A stretch of 64,000 nt of DNA. It comes from Rana temporaria (taxonomy: Eukaryota > Chordata > Amphibia > Anura > Ranidae). A model generated the notes under the pieces. The model ran no database searches. It saw nothing but the letters and a program-made list of their open reading frames with translations, and was not told the DNA's origin. Below are positions 30,713 through 41,238 of this stretch, in pieces. A program made the position numbers and the translations under genes. The DNA lies in the NCBI RefSeq assembly GCF_905171775.1, contig NC_053491.1:107394682-107458681 (forward strand), in the 5' to 3' direction. Positions within the stretch are counted from its first letter, which is position 1, and every line of letters starts with the position of its first letter.

Positions 30713-32300
30713 CATGGGCATAGCATAAGGGGTTGCAAGGGTCACAATCGCAACACCGCCCCTAGCTCCAGCTCAGCTGTTGGGCAGCTCAGATCAGCCC
30801 TAGAGCCCCACAGCTATGCTCCAGTACTAGGCTTCCACTTTGTTTTCCACAGTCCACACCCCTCTGTTCTCATTGGCTGGGGAGAAGCTGTGAGCCATTT
30901 CCTGAATGGAGAGGAGCATGGGGTGAGAACAGCCTAGCATGGGGAAATGTTTGTGCTGTGTGCTAGCAACATGGAATGGTAACCAAGCTCAGCGAGTTAG
31001 GAGGACTGGTGAGGTAAGACACCGCTCAGAGTCTCCTAGTCACCAGCTGGGATTCCCTGTACCCTCCCCACCTGGGGATGTCCAATTACCCCACTTCCCT
31101 GACAACTGGGGAAAAGACACACACCTCTGGGCGGTGACCTTCCCCCAACACCTGTCAACACTGACAGAGAAACCTTCAGAAATTGCTAAAACAAATTTTT
31201 TACCACCTCCTGAGGGGCCCTTGAGGGGGCTGCAGGCTCCAGATTTTGTGTCACGTGGCTTTGCCCCCCCCCCAGATCTAAGTTGCGCCCCCCAAAGCCC
31301 CCTGACCACACCCTCCACCCTGGAAGGTGTGCCCGGCTGCTGAAATCCTTTTCCATTACAGCAATCTATACTGCTCTTCCTCCGCAGGGCTAAAATTTTA
31401 CAACACAGCCAGTCCGCCACGATCTGCACAGGCTGTATCTGACTACTGCAACTACACTGCCTGTCCAACCAGAGAGTTTCACAGGTCAGAATGGCAACAT
31501 AAAAGCCAGATACACCCAGTGAATTCTGACAGACTGTGTGTAAAGGAATGTGATTTAGCCCTGTGTAGTGTGACGGGGGGAGCTGTATACAGTGCTTCGG
31601 ATGAAGGGCCGATCCGCCCTATAGGCTCACTATGCAAGCCGCTTAGGGCCCCGCAAAGCTGCAGAGGGCCCCCCAAATTACTAGAGGCCTCACCTGGTGA
31701 GAAGTCATTTTCGGCCCCTCACCCCGCTTCTCAACTCGCTGGCTGCATGGGAGAAGAGGTAAGAAGTCAGTACCCCCAGCTTTTCACTTCAATGTAAGAT
31801 GTCATTACCGACAGCAGAACACCCCCTCCCCCCGCTTCTCAACTTTAATCTTTAATGTGACACGTCACTGTTGGCAGCGCACCCCCCCCCCTTTCTCAAC
31901 TTCAATGTGACATGTCATTTTCGGCAGCCCCCCCCCCCGCTTCTCAAGTTTAATGTGACATGTCATTTTGCTTAGGGCCCCAGGGAGGTCAGGATCGGCA
32001 CTGTTCGGATGGGAAAGGAGCTCTGCCAAGTGACCTGCCTGGGTCCCTGTCCTCTGATTCTCCAGCTGTTTTTCTTGTGCTCTGATTTTCGAGCAGTGAT
32101 CCCTGTCCTCTGATTCTCCAGCGGTGATCCCTGTCCTCTGATGTAAGGAGGAACTCTGGGAACTCATTACTCTTAAGTCACTTTAAGAATCTTGCCGTGT
32201 GGTGTGTATCTGCACGCACAGTGAAAGTGGTGGGTGGTAGTGGAGGGGGGCCCAGGTCAACTTTTGTATCAGGACCCACAAGCTTCAAGCTACGCCTTTG
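30713..32300. mobile_element. hAT-type element inserted in the LINE, 8-bp target duplication
   Basis: An exact 8-bp duplication ACAGAGTC flanks it at 30705-30712 and 32301-32308, and the LINE is colinear across it. Termini are imperfect inverted repeats: CATGGGCATAGCATAAG at the left against CAAAGGCGTAGCTTGAAG read from the right on the minus strand, like common hAT ends of the CAGGGGCGTAGCT style. There is no clear transposase; open stretches at 31040-31468 and 31327-31797 overlap on opposite strands and look incidental. It contains a second hAT at 31604-32003. Confidence 0.8.
31604..32003. mobile_element. Second, nested non-autonomous hAT element
   Basis: 400 bp flanked by the exact 8-bp duplication TTCGGATG (31596-31603 and 32004-32011). 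Termini AAGGGCCGATCC and GGATCGGCACTG are imperfect inverted repeats. The interior has about four degenerate repeats of 40-60 bp containing TCAATGTGACATGTCATTTT followed by a C run. Confidence 0.9.
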
Positions 32301-32603
32301 ACAGAGTCTCTCCCATCCTCTGGAACTCTCTACCTCAACCTGTCCAGCTATCTCCTACTCTAGCTGCCATCAGGCAATCCCTCAAAACTCATCTCTTCAG
32401 GGAAGCCTATCACAACTCCAACTATTCTTTTACCACTTCCATCAGCTCATTGCCCACAGTTACAACCTTTTGTACCACCAGTCCCACCCTATTAGATTGT
32501 AAGCTCTTCTGAGCAAAAGCCCCCTATTAAACCTCTTGTTTTTTATTGTATATTGTGCTGCGTAAACTGTTGGTGCTATATACATTTTGTATAATAATAA
32601 TAA
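32301..32603 (+). pseudogene. CR1/L2-like LINE, segment 3 (C-terminus and 3' tail)
   Basis: After the hAT the LINE resumes. C-terminal coding RVSPILWNSLPQPVQLSPTL and IRQSLKTHLFREAY, the usual end of CR1/L2 ORF2, is followed by the 3' tail ATTGTAAGCTCTTCTGAGCA, GTGCTGCGTAAACTGTTGGT and a TAA repeat (32590-32603). Confidence 0.9.
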
Positions 32604-33034
32604 TGACTGCATCAGTTTGCTTTTCTTTGGCTTTTTTCCCCCTCTGTTTTCAACTGGTGATCTGGCCAGTAACACAGTAAATAGTGAGGCACAACTATAG
32701 ATGAATGAGCACAGGTGGCACAGCAGACAGCAGCAGTGTCAGTCTGGCGAAGGTAAGTGGTAAATGTATTAGCAGATTTAAATGCAGCAACAAATGTAAG
32801 CCAAACTCCAGCTTACACTTTATAATGGGATAAAGATTTTGCATGAATAAGTAAAAGCTGATGATTTTATTCACCCCTGCCAGTGTTTGGTGGTTTGTCC
32901 CATCCATGAAAACTGATACATTTTGTGCTTTTGAAAAACAACAGACTTGCTGGCTGAATCACCAGATTAAGTCATAAGAAAGGAAAAAGGAAACTAATAC
33001 AGCCATCTAGCATGTTTTTCCTCAGAGAATTTAA
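32604..33034. other. No gene recognised
   Basis: Nothing recognised. Confidence 0.4.
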
Positions 33035-33620
33035 GGCCCAGATTCTGAAAGGGCTTATGACGGCGCAACGTCATGTGCGCCGTCGTAAGTCCTAATCTGG
33101 GCCGTCGTATCTATGCGACTGATTCTTAGAATCAGTTACGCATAGATAACCATTAGATCCGACAGGCGTAAGGCTCTTACGCTGTCGGATCTTAAATGCA
33201 ATTTTTTTTTTCGCCGCTAGGTGTCGCCTCCTGATCGAGTATGCAAATTAGCAAAATACGCGAATTGCCGAACGTACGCGCGGTCGACGCAGTGAAGGTA
33301 CAACGTTTATGTTAGATTTGCGACGCGTAAAGTTGCCCCTGCTATATGAGGGGCAACCAATGTTAAGTATGGCCGTCGTTCCCGCGTCGAAATTTTAAAA
33401 TTTACGTTGTTTGCGTAAGTCGTCCGTGAATGGGGCTGGATGCCATTTACGTTCACGTCGAAACCAATGACGTCCTTGCGACGTCATTTAGCGCAATGCA
33501 CGTTGGTAAGTTTTAGGGACGGCGCATGCGCAGTACATTCGGCGCGGAAACGCGCCTAATTTAAATGATCCACGCCCCTTACCCGGATCATTTGAATTAG
33601 GCGGGCTTGCGCCGGGGGAT
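33035..33620. mobile_element. MITE with GGCCCAGATTC end, right-truncated
   Basis: GGCCCAGATTCTGAAAG at 33035 matches the termini at 48087 and 23894. The interior ATTTGCGACGCGTAAAG, CGCATGCGCAGTACATTCGG and CGCGCCTAATTTAAATGATC resembles 23894-24620. No matching right terminus was found. Confidence 0.6.
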
Positions 33621-34270
33621 GACATGTACTCTTTAATGTTAGATCTGAGGTCAAAAAGACCTCACATTTACACTTAAATGCAATAAAAAAAAGTCTTTTA
33701 AAAAAAGGAAAAAAAGTTTCCCGTTAAGACCATTAGGTGGTAAGCAGCGGAAATGACCGAAGCATGGTGGGAGGGGAAGGGTCACCTCTCCCGTGGCAAA
33801 AAAAGTGATCTCATTGTGAATCCGCCACAGAGACCACATTTATCCTAAAGAGGATCACTTGCTATTGCAGAAAATACCGGGGTTATGGCAGCTATCGGTA
33901 TCTTATGTCAAAGAACTGATGTACAGCTACGGCGGTTTGCGGTAAGGGGCTAATGTTCTTCTTGGACAGCAAATGTTTTTTCTGGAACACCTCCCATGCA
34001 CCTCCCATGCAATCCCTTGGTAATGCATGTGCTTTGAAACCAGATGTTACAAGAGTTACCTCAGGACCCTGCAGTGTAATATTTGGAGTTCTTGCAGACT
34101 CTTTTTAACATCAGCCCATGAGCTCGCTAGGGCTCAATTTTCTCGGCCATCCAGTCCTTGACAAGGTGGTAGTTATTTGAAATCTATGCCCCTTGTAAAT
34201 TATTTTCCTTACAGTGAAATTATTGATGTAATTTGGCATTACGCATCTATGGCCTTCTTTCGAAAGGTCT
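33621..34270. other. No gene recognised
   Basis: Nothing recognised beyond A-rich runs near 33684-33715. Confidence 0.4.
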
Positions 34271-34271
34271 G

Positions 34272-34607
34272 ATGCCGCGTACACACATCATTTTTCGGCA
34301 TTTAGTAAAAACAAAGTTTTTCCAACTTCATCATTAAAACGACGTTGCCCACACACCATCATTTTTTTTAAATGCTCAAGCAAAGAGCGGTGACGTACAA
34401 CGCGTATGACGCCACTATAAAGGGGAAGTTCCATGTGGATGAAACCACCCTTTGGGCTGCTTTAGCTGATTCCGTAAAAGACGATTCACGCTTTTCTGTC
34501 TGTTACAGCGTGATGAATGTGCTTACTCCATTACGATCATTTTTTAAAATGTTTAAATTACGTTTTTTTAAAACAACGTTTTTTTTCATGCTGAAAAATG
34601 ATAAATC
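34272..34607. mobile_element. GTACACAC-type MITE, partial
   Basis: GATGCCGCGTACACACATCATTTTT at the left resembles the other GTACACA-ended elements; GGTGACGTACAACGCGTATGACG inside matches the 16207 copy (GGTGACGTACAGCACGTATGACG). The right half is incomplete. Confidence 0.6.
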
Positions 34608-34743
34608 AACGCCAGTCAATAGCAAACCAAACACTAGATCCAAAAATCTGGGTTTAAATAAGACATATTCCACCTGCATACTTCCTAAGGAGATCCTTTT
34701 CATTGACACCTAACCTGGAACACTTTATTCTAATTTCATAGAT

Positions 34744-35282
34744 TTAAAGTGGAGTTCCACCCATAAATATAACATTACATCAGTAGTTTTAAAAAAATGT
34801 AATTAGTCCTTTACGAATTTTTTTTTTTTTTTAGATGCCTTCAAAGTGTTGTTGCTAGGCAGAATAGTTAATCTTTCCACTTCCTGCACCTAGGTGCTTA
34901 ATGCTTCCTAACCTACACCGCACAGACTCCTGGGAATGTAGTGGGTGTAACTTTCCAGGAGTCTGTGCACTCCCCAGTCTCAAAGAATCATGTGACTTGG
35001 ACAGCACAGGTGCTGAAACCTGATCTGACACTGCTTGTGCAGCACTGAGCATGTTCGAGATCTGCAAGGCTGAAATCCAGGAAGTCATACAGTCTGGCTT
35101 CATGATGCCCACACTTAAGATGGCCCCAGTCAATTTCTATTTTATAAAGTGTCTAAATGCTGTAACAACCTAACAAAACAGACCTTAGTTTACAGGCCAA
35201 CTTTACTAGAATACATTAAGCTTGTGTATTACAGGGGTATTTATATTTAAAAAGTGAAATTGTGGCCGGAACTCCGCTTTAA
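34744..35282. mobile_element. T2-type MITE, family with TTAAAGYGGAGTTCC ends
   Basis: Begins TTAAAGTGGAGTTCCACCC and ends GGCCGGAACTCCGCTTTAA; TTAA at both ends. Internal CAGACTCCTGGGAATGTAGTG and CCAGGAGTCTGTGC form a secondary internal inverted repeat. Confidence 0.85.
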
Positions 35283-36493
35283 GGTTGTGGTAAACGTAGT
35301 CAACAATTTCCATTTGATGGAAAATAACAATTCTTGGTGTTATCTTAAAAACACAAATGCAAAGCACTAAAGAAAGCTGGAGAAAGGAAATAAACAAGCA
35401 AAAATAAATTGTCCAGTTTTGAACTTGTCAGAGTCTACAGTATATTTCACCGCTTCTGATTTGCTTTAATCACCTTACATAAATATGATTCTTGTGCGCA
35501 ATACTTGCTTTTTTCTTTTCCCAGTTTCAATGAACTCATTATGAAAAGGTAGGAACTTACTTTCTCATTATCTCCAAAAATAAGTCAAGAAGTGTGACAG
35601 AAAATAAAGACTTCTTAATAAGCTTTCAAGCATCTGCTTAAAGGATGAGCTGGGAGTTATGCAAGAAAAAGTATTGTCATTGTAATTAATTGTTTATGTG
35701 TATTGGATGATTTTGGACTAAAGCCCATGTAATAGAGATACCAGCTTGGATAGTAATTCTCCTCATGACATACAGCTGCTGAATGTCATAACACTAACAG
35801 AAATAGCTGAGTGTACTATTAGCAGTGGAGCATCTTATTCTCTATTTCTTCTAGCTATAGTTTGCTGTTTTTTTCCATCTGTGAATATTACATATTGTTG
35901 TGAGTCACATTCAATGTATGTAAAATAATATATTGTGTTATTGTAATGACCAGTTTCCCATGCAGCTGGACAATCTTTGCACATACCCACTACTAACCTC
36001 AATAATTCATATTTGGTACCCCCTTGCAAGGAATTGTTCACAGACATCAGTTTATCAGTGTACATTGGAGTTTCTGCTTATTGCCTTTTTACACAGGAAC
36101 ATCGGAATGCATTAGAATGCAGTGCACAGGCAGAACGTGCATACATGGCTTTTGGCAATGTTAGTTGTTAGAATGTGATAGAGAACATTCCTATAGTACT
36201 TTACTGCCTTTACAATTATTGGGCATCCTTATTCATTTAACAGAAGTCCTGAAAACTACTTAGCACTAAGGATGGCAGTCCTTTAAATAGCTTGCTACAC
36301 TTACCTCTCTCTGATGAGAGTCTTGACTGCTATGCAGATGTTAATTCTGGCAACTATATCAAGGAATTATGGTAAAGTTTTAGGGCAGAGGAAAAGCCTA
36401 CAGTACATCACCATGTAGGTCACTGCCCAAGCGAAGTATGCCCTACGGAGTAGGCCCAGTATAGGCCCCATTGGATAACTCATCTAAGGGAAT
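35283..36493. other. No gene recognised
   Basis: About 1.2 kb, AT-rich, no repeat or coding signature seen; candidate unique sequence. Confidence 0.4.
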
Positions 36494-36497
36494 CTAC

Positions 36498-37422
36498 TGT
36501 AGCGGGATATCACCATTCCTGATGTGATGCAAAAGACTACATTTGCTGATCCTGAAGGATCTCAGCTCCCTCCTGTGGCCGAGTAGGGTTAAAGCCACCT
36601 GTTGTTTACAATTAATCCTGGTACCGCAGTAAATGTTGGGGAATTGAGTTCAGAAGGAGAAGAGACTCCATTTGCCCTGGCCTGTAATGAACTACATTAC
36701 TCAGAGAACAGCTGGGTCACCCCAAGATGCTTTGCCTTCCGCACCGCCTGCTAAGGGAGGTAATTGCCACCGTACAAGTGCACAAACTGTTAACAAGAGA
36801 CTGTGTTAAAGTTTGACCTGGGACGCCAGGTCATCCTGATGAGTTATAGTCATAGTATTTAAAGGTTATCTATTTAGAGTTGTATATTCACTACATTCAT
36901 TACATTGCTCGTTGACGGAGTAGTCAGTTCTATCACTTTATTTGATATTATAGACAGAGAAGGGGAGCTGGGTGAGGTTTGGCAAGAGAGCATTTCAATA
37001 TACATGTTTTGTTGAGGGGGCCCCTCTTGCTGTGAGCTCACACAGGTCTATTTGACATTGCATTTTAAGCTCACACTCAAACTTTAACATTATTACTGAT
37101 ATTGCAGGGATCTGCAAATAGAGTGTCACTGTTTATTCATATTTCTCTGTTTCTTCCTTAAGTAAAGCATTACTTTGGTTATCTTGAAGTTTGTGTGCAG
37201 CCTGTCTTTCATATTGCAAGACCCCTTTTATTTTAGGTAACCCCTTTTATTTATATAATCTGTTGCAGTGTAACAGGATCTTGTGTTTCCCCACAAGCTA
37301 CTGGGGCTCACAACTTCAATATTACCAGGTGTGTCAAGTGAGGGTTTTGAGCCACTTTAAGGGGTTAATCACAGAGCGTAGACCCAAAAATAACCAGCAG
37401 CTCCACCGGGGGTAGTGCTACA
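36498..37422 (+). mobile_element. Solo LTR, copy 1 (promoter part deleted)
   Basis: 925 bp with palindromic ends TGTAGCGGG...TAGTGCTACA and a perfect 4-bp target duplication CTAC at 36494-36497 and 37423-37426. The reverse complement of 38691-39957 aligns along its length. Relative to that copy about 390 bp are missing around 36780, the part that holds the TATA box. No internal retroelement sequence is adjacent, so it is a recombination-derived solo LTR. Confidence 0.88.
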
Positions 37423-37426
37423 CTAC

Positions 37427-38686
37427 AATTGAGCGAGTTTGACATCTCCATTTTAAAATCGAGTTTGACTGTACAGAATGCTGAAGTCGGGTAAAAAAGA
37501 GGAAGGGCTGTATTTATGTAATATGGGATGGTTCCCCCAATGGGGTTTTTTTTAGCAGCAGAGTATAATAATTACCAAAAATTATATAGGTTAAAAGTAT
37601 TGGCTTTATTAAATGTGGATGTTCATTATGGTCATAACAGTTATAATATGAGCAAATTGTTAAATTAATACATGTACAAAAAATGCTAACACAAAATTGT
37701 TACACAGCTTTACATATCAAAATGCATCTGTATGGATAAAATTCTAACGCGTTTTGACCCATATAAGCGGGGTCTTCTTCAGAGGATTAGTTTCCTGTAA
37801 AAAAGTTATATAATGAATTCAAATTCTTTACCAAAATTGGATATTAATGGCAAAAAATACATAGTATGTAGTTACCAGAGATAGGGGGTATTAAAGAAAA
37901 ATCTCTTTGACCAGAGTTCTTCCAAAAGCCTCCAAGAGGTCCCATAGGCTCCCTGGCCATTCGGCACCCCAGACAACAATGTCGCTGAGCTATGTGAGTC
38001 ACGCTATGGAAAAGACCCTCTAGGGGAATGCACAGATGGATGGTCAGCACCTGCAGCAATTCATCGGGGATAACAATAGATAGTGCATTTCACAATACAC
38101 CAGATAAATTCAAAATGTATAAGTTAGCGGACAGAAGGTCTCCAAGATATAGCCCTGCGTTTGCATGTATCCTATGGTGTCTAATAGTATTAATAAATAA
38201 GGGTGAAATCATATTGTGTGTCTGTTAGTTTAATGGATGAATAATAAAGAATATATAAATAAAAGGATGTGGTGAAATGTGAATATTAGTATAATTTTTG
38301 ACAAGATATAAAACAGTGATGTGAAATAATAATAGTTATACTGGATTAGGTGATGGTGAGTGGAAAATTGGAGGGTGTAGTTGTGTGCATTGAGGGGGAA
38401 TGGTGTGGGGAGGTGTGAGTGGGCAAGGGTATGTGTAATGTGAGGTGAATGTGTATAATGAACAATGAAACCAAAAAGGCAAAAACAACTCAAAATGTAA
38501 AAAAATGACTGAAGTATGAGTGCTATGGGGGAGGGAATAGTGTGTGAACTAGTGTGTGATGTGAATGGCGTGGAACAGGAGAGGTGTGTGGTGTATATGT
38601 GATAAACATTATACTCCACTAAATGTGTCTAAATATGGGGTTAATCATTTAATTTTAATTATTATGCTCTATGAGGTGTATTTATG
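37427..38686. other. Spacer between the inverted solo LTRs
   Basis: No gene. It contains a hammerhead-like motif on the minus strand (37740-37788) with a GCTTTATTAAAT segment near 37601 that reads AATAAA on the minus strand, suggesting Penelope-type material. A strongly G/T-skewed stretch with many GTGTGA/GGTGTG words lies at about 38340-38600. Confidence 0.5.
37740..37788 (-). ncRNA. Hammerhead-ribozyme-like motif 2
   Basis: On the minus strand: helix I strand AATCCT (37783-37788), box CTGAAGA (37776-37782), one A, and stem II GACCC/GGGTC (37770-37774 with 37756-37760). AAAA stands where GAAA is expected. The palindrome ACGCGT (37747-37752) and T (a GUU-type cleavage triplet) follow. AGAATT (37740-37745) pairs with AATCCT at five of six positions. 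G12 is replaced by A, so it is probably inactive. Confidence 0.6.
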
Positions 38687-38690
38687 TATA

Positions 38691-39957
38691 TGTAGCACTA
38701 CCCCCGGAGGAGCTGCTGGTTTGTTTTGGGTCTACGCTCTGTGATCAACCCCTTAAAGTGGTTTAAAACCCTCCCTTGGCACAACTGGTAATATGGGAGT
38801 TGTGGACCCCAGTAACTTGTGGGGAAACACAATATCCCGTTACACTACAACAGATTATGAAAAATAAAGGTTACCTTAAATGGAAGGGATCCTGCAGTAT
38901 GAAAGATAAGCTGCACACAGACTTCAAGATAACTAAAGTAATACTTTACTTGAGATGGAAACAAAGGAACATGAGTAAAACAGTGGTAAACTATCTGCAG
39001 AGCCCTGCAGGATCAGTAACAATAATAACGCATACGTGTGAGCTATACTACAATTTCATACAGACCTGTGTAAGCACACAGCAAGGGGGACCCCTTCAAC
39101 AAAACATACACATTGAAACGCCCCCTTGCCAAGCCTCACCCAGCTCTCTGTCTCTCTACAACACTATACAATGAATATCAACAATATGCAACACTAAATA
39201 GATAGCCCTTGAGTACTATAGCTATAGCTAATCAATTTTATACTAATAGTTTGTGCACTTGTGCGTTGGCGCGCAAAGAGCAATTTTTAATCCAAAACGG
39301 AAATAGTAAACTGGTAAAAGTTTCCTGAACAGTCAAACCGCAAAGATGGATATCAGCAATCCGTCCTCCTGCAAGACAGTCAGTACTCTCGGGCAAGTGC
39401 CCGTCTCACCCAACCAGGTCAGGCCTTGTCCTTCTGTGGCACTCCGTCCCCGATCTCCAGTCACAGTCCTGTTAGCCGGCAGCCACCGGTTTTCAGACAG
39501 GTCGTGGGGAAACTGGAAGCCCATCCGATCACTCCGACAGAGGTTCCGTCTCTTCTTCTCAAAGGCGCTCCGTCTGGGCTTATATAGGCCTCAGCTGCAG
39601 CCTACTCCCCGTGGAGACACTTCTGGCAGTGTCCTCCTGGGTTGAAGAGGTGGTCCAGAGAGAGCGCGCCAAACAAGTCCTCTCCCTTAAATTACCTCCC
39701 CCAGCAGGCGGCGCAGAAGGCAAATCATCTTGGGGGTATACAGCTGCTCTCTGGGTAATGTAGTTTATTACAGGCCAGGGCTAATGGAGTCTCCTCTCCT
39801 CCTGAACTCAATTCCCCAACATTCTCTGCGGTACCAGAACAAAATGTAAACAAAAGGTGGCTCTAACCCATCTCGGCCACAAGAGGGAGCCGAGATCCTT
39901 CACGATCAGCAATGGTAGTCTTTTATATCACATCAAAAAGGGTGATTCTCCGCTACA
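38691..39957 (-). mobile_element. Solo LTR, copy 2 (longer, with TATA box)
   Basis: 1267 bp with ends TGTAGCACTACCCCC...CTCCGCTACA and a perfect 4-bp target duplication TATA at 38687-38690 and 39958-39961. On the minus strand a TATA box (CCTATATAAGCCC, about 39577-39588) lies in a GC-rich U3-like stretch, which sets the sense strand as minus. Pairs with 36498-37422 as an inverted repeat with a 1.3-kb spacer. The 4-bp duplication would fit Ty3/gypsy or a retrovirus-like element. Confidence 0.88.
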
Positions 39958-39976
39958 TATACATATCATGTTAAAC

Positions 39977-40615
39977 CAGTGGTTCTCAACCTGGGGGTCA
40001 GGTCCCCCGCAGGGTCAAATGCCAATTTGCCAGGGGTCACTAAATCCTGGGCTGTTTCTGAAGCCCGCAGCACTCTCAGCATTTTCGCAGCCATCCAGCA
40101 GGGCTGTCCCTGGAGCCTGTGGCTGCCCAGCTGGACTGCTCCTGGAGCCCTTGCCCACCCATTGAGTTCACGTCATGGCTGTGGGGCAGAGATTAGAGAT
40201 CAGCTCACTGGTGAGAAATGTGAAGTGGGATGGGCTGGAGGAGACCCTATCTCACGATTTCGGCATAGGTGTCACTGCTGCGAGACACCACAGAGCTGGA
40301 AACACAGTGAGTAACACTACCATTTAAAGTCCTCACTACAGTTCTAAGATCAGCAGATGATCTTGATCAAGAGCATCTAAGCTGGCTGATCAGAACTCCC
40401 CACCAGCACTCCTAAAATGTACCAGAAGTGGTTATAATACTGTACGAGTGTAAGGGACTTAGGGAGCCCTAAATGTCTGTGGGCTAGGGGCGCAAATTAC
40501 TTGTCTGGCCTTAGGTGCTGGCAACCCATGCTATGAAAATTCTACTGTTAGGGGTCCCCACAACTTGGGAAATTTTATCAAGGGGTCACGGCACTAGAGG
40601 GGTTGAGAACCACTG
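39977..40615. mobile_element. Non-autonomous hAT element with CAGTGGTTCTCAACC ends, copy 2
   Basis: 639 bp: CAGTGGTTCTCAACCTGGG to GGGGTTGAGAACCACTG with an exact 8-bp duplication TGTTAAAC (39969-39976 and 40616-40623). Same family as 25478-26040 but in the opposite orientation: the GGGGTCCCCACAACTTGGGAAATTTTATC end is on the right here. Confidence 0.94.
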
Positions 40616-40623
40616 TGTTAAAC

Positions 40624-41224
40624 CTTAAAAAGGCTGATGGTGTGGGACTTGATTTCTGGAAGTGAGCCTTTAGGAGCATGTGAATAACCAAGATGGTAGA
40701 ATCCCTCTCACTGCACAAGTGTGTGGTGCCTCATTCCATCCCTATTGTAGGAGAAAGAAGAGAGGTACCCTGGGCCTGCATGACCATCACCAGCAGCAAT
40801 GAACAACTGCTAGTGAGATTTCCACTCTCTGTTTATTCTGGTGCTCATCATTACTGAGGGTGAAAGTGAGGGAAAATACCACATTTTATGGGGATACTAG
40901 TTTTATTGACAACTGTCTAAAAGGGTATTTCCATCACTTTGTAGAGATTTCCTCTCACTCCCTGTTGGGTCTATTGGGGAAGTAAGTGATGGGAAATCTC
41001 CCTAAAGGAACACAGATGGCTAAAAACAAAACAGGGGTTATAAACCCTCCACTAATTTATTAAAATATTACAGCAAAAACAAAAAAAAGTTCTGGCTTTA
41101 GGTTTATGTATACTTTAAAGTCATATTTCCTTTATAGTTCTGGCAAAGAACAATAGTCTTGCATTAAGGACTAGCTCTCTTTGAAAACTTTTTTTTACGT
41201 AACAATGAAAATGTTCCAATTAAA
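40624..41224. other. No gene recognised
   Basis: Nothing recognised. Confidence 0.4.
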
Positions 41225-41238
41225 CATTAGCACAGGAT

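Noticed and set aside
31040..31797. Overlapping frames of 142-156 codons on opposite strands
   Set aside because: They lie in a hAT element, have no recognisable domain and overlap each other.
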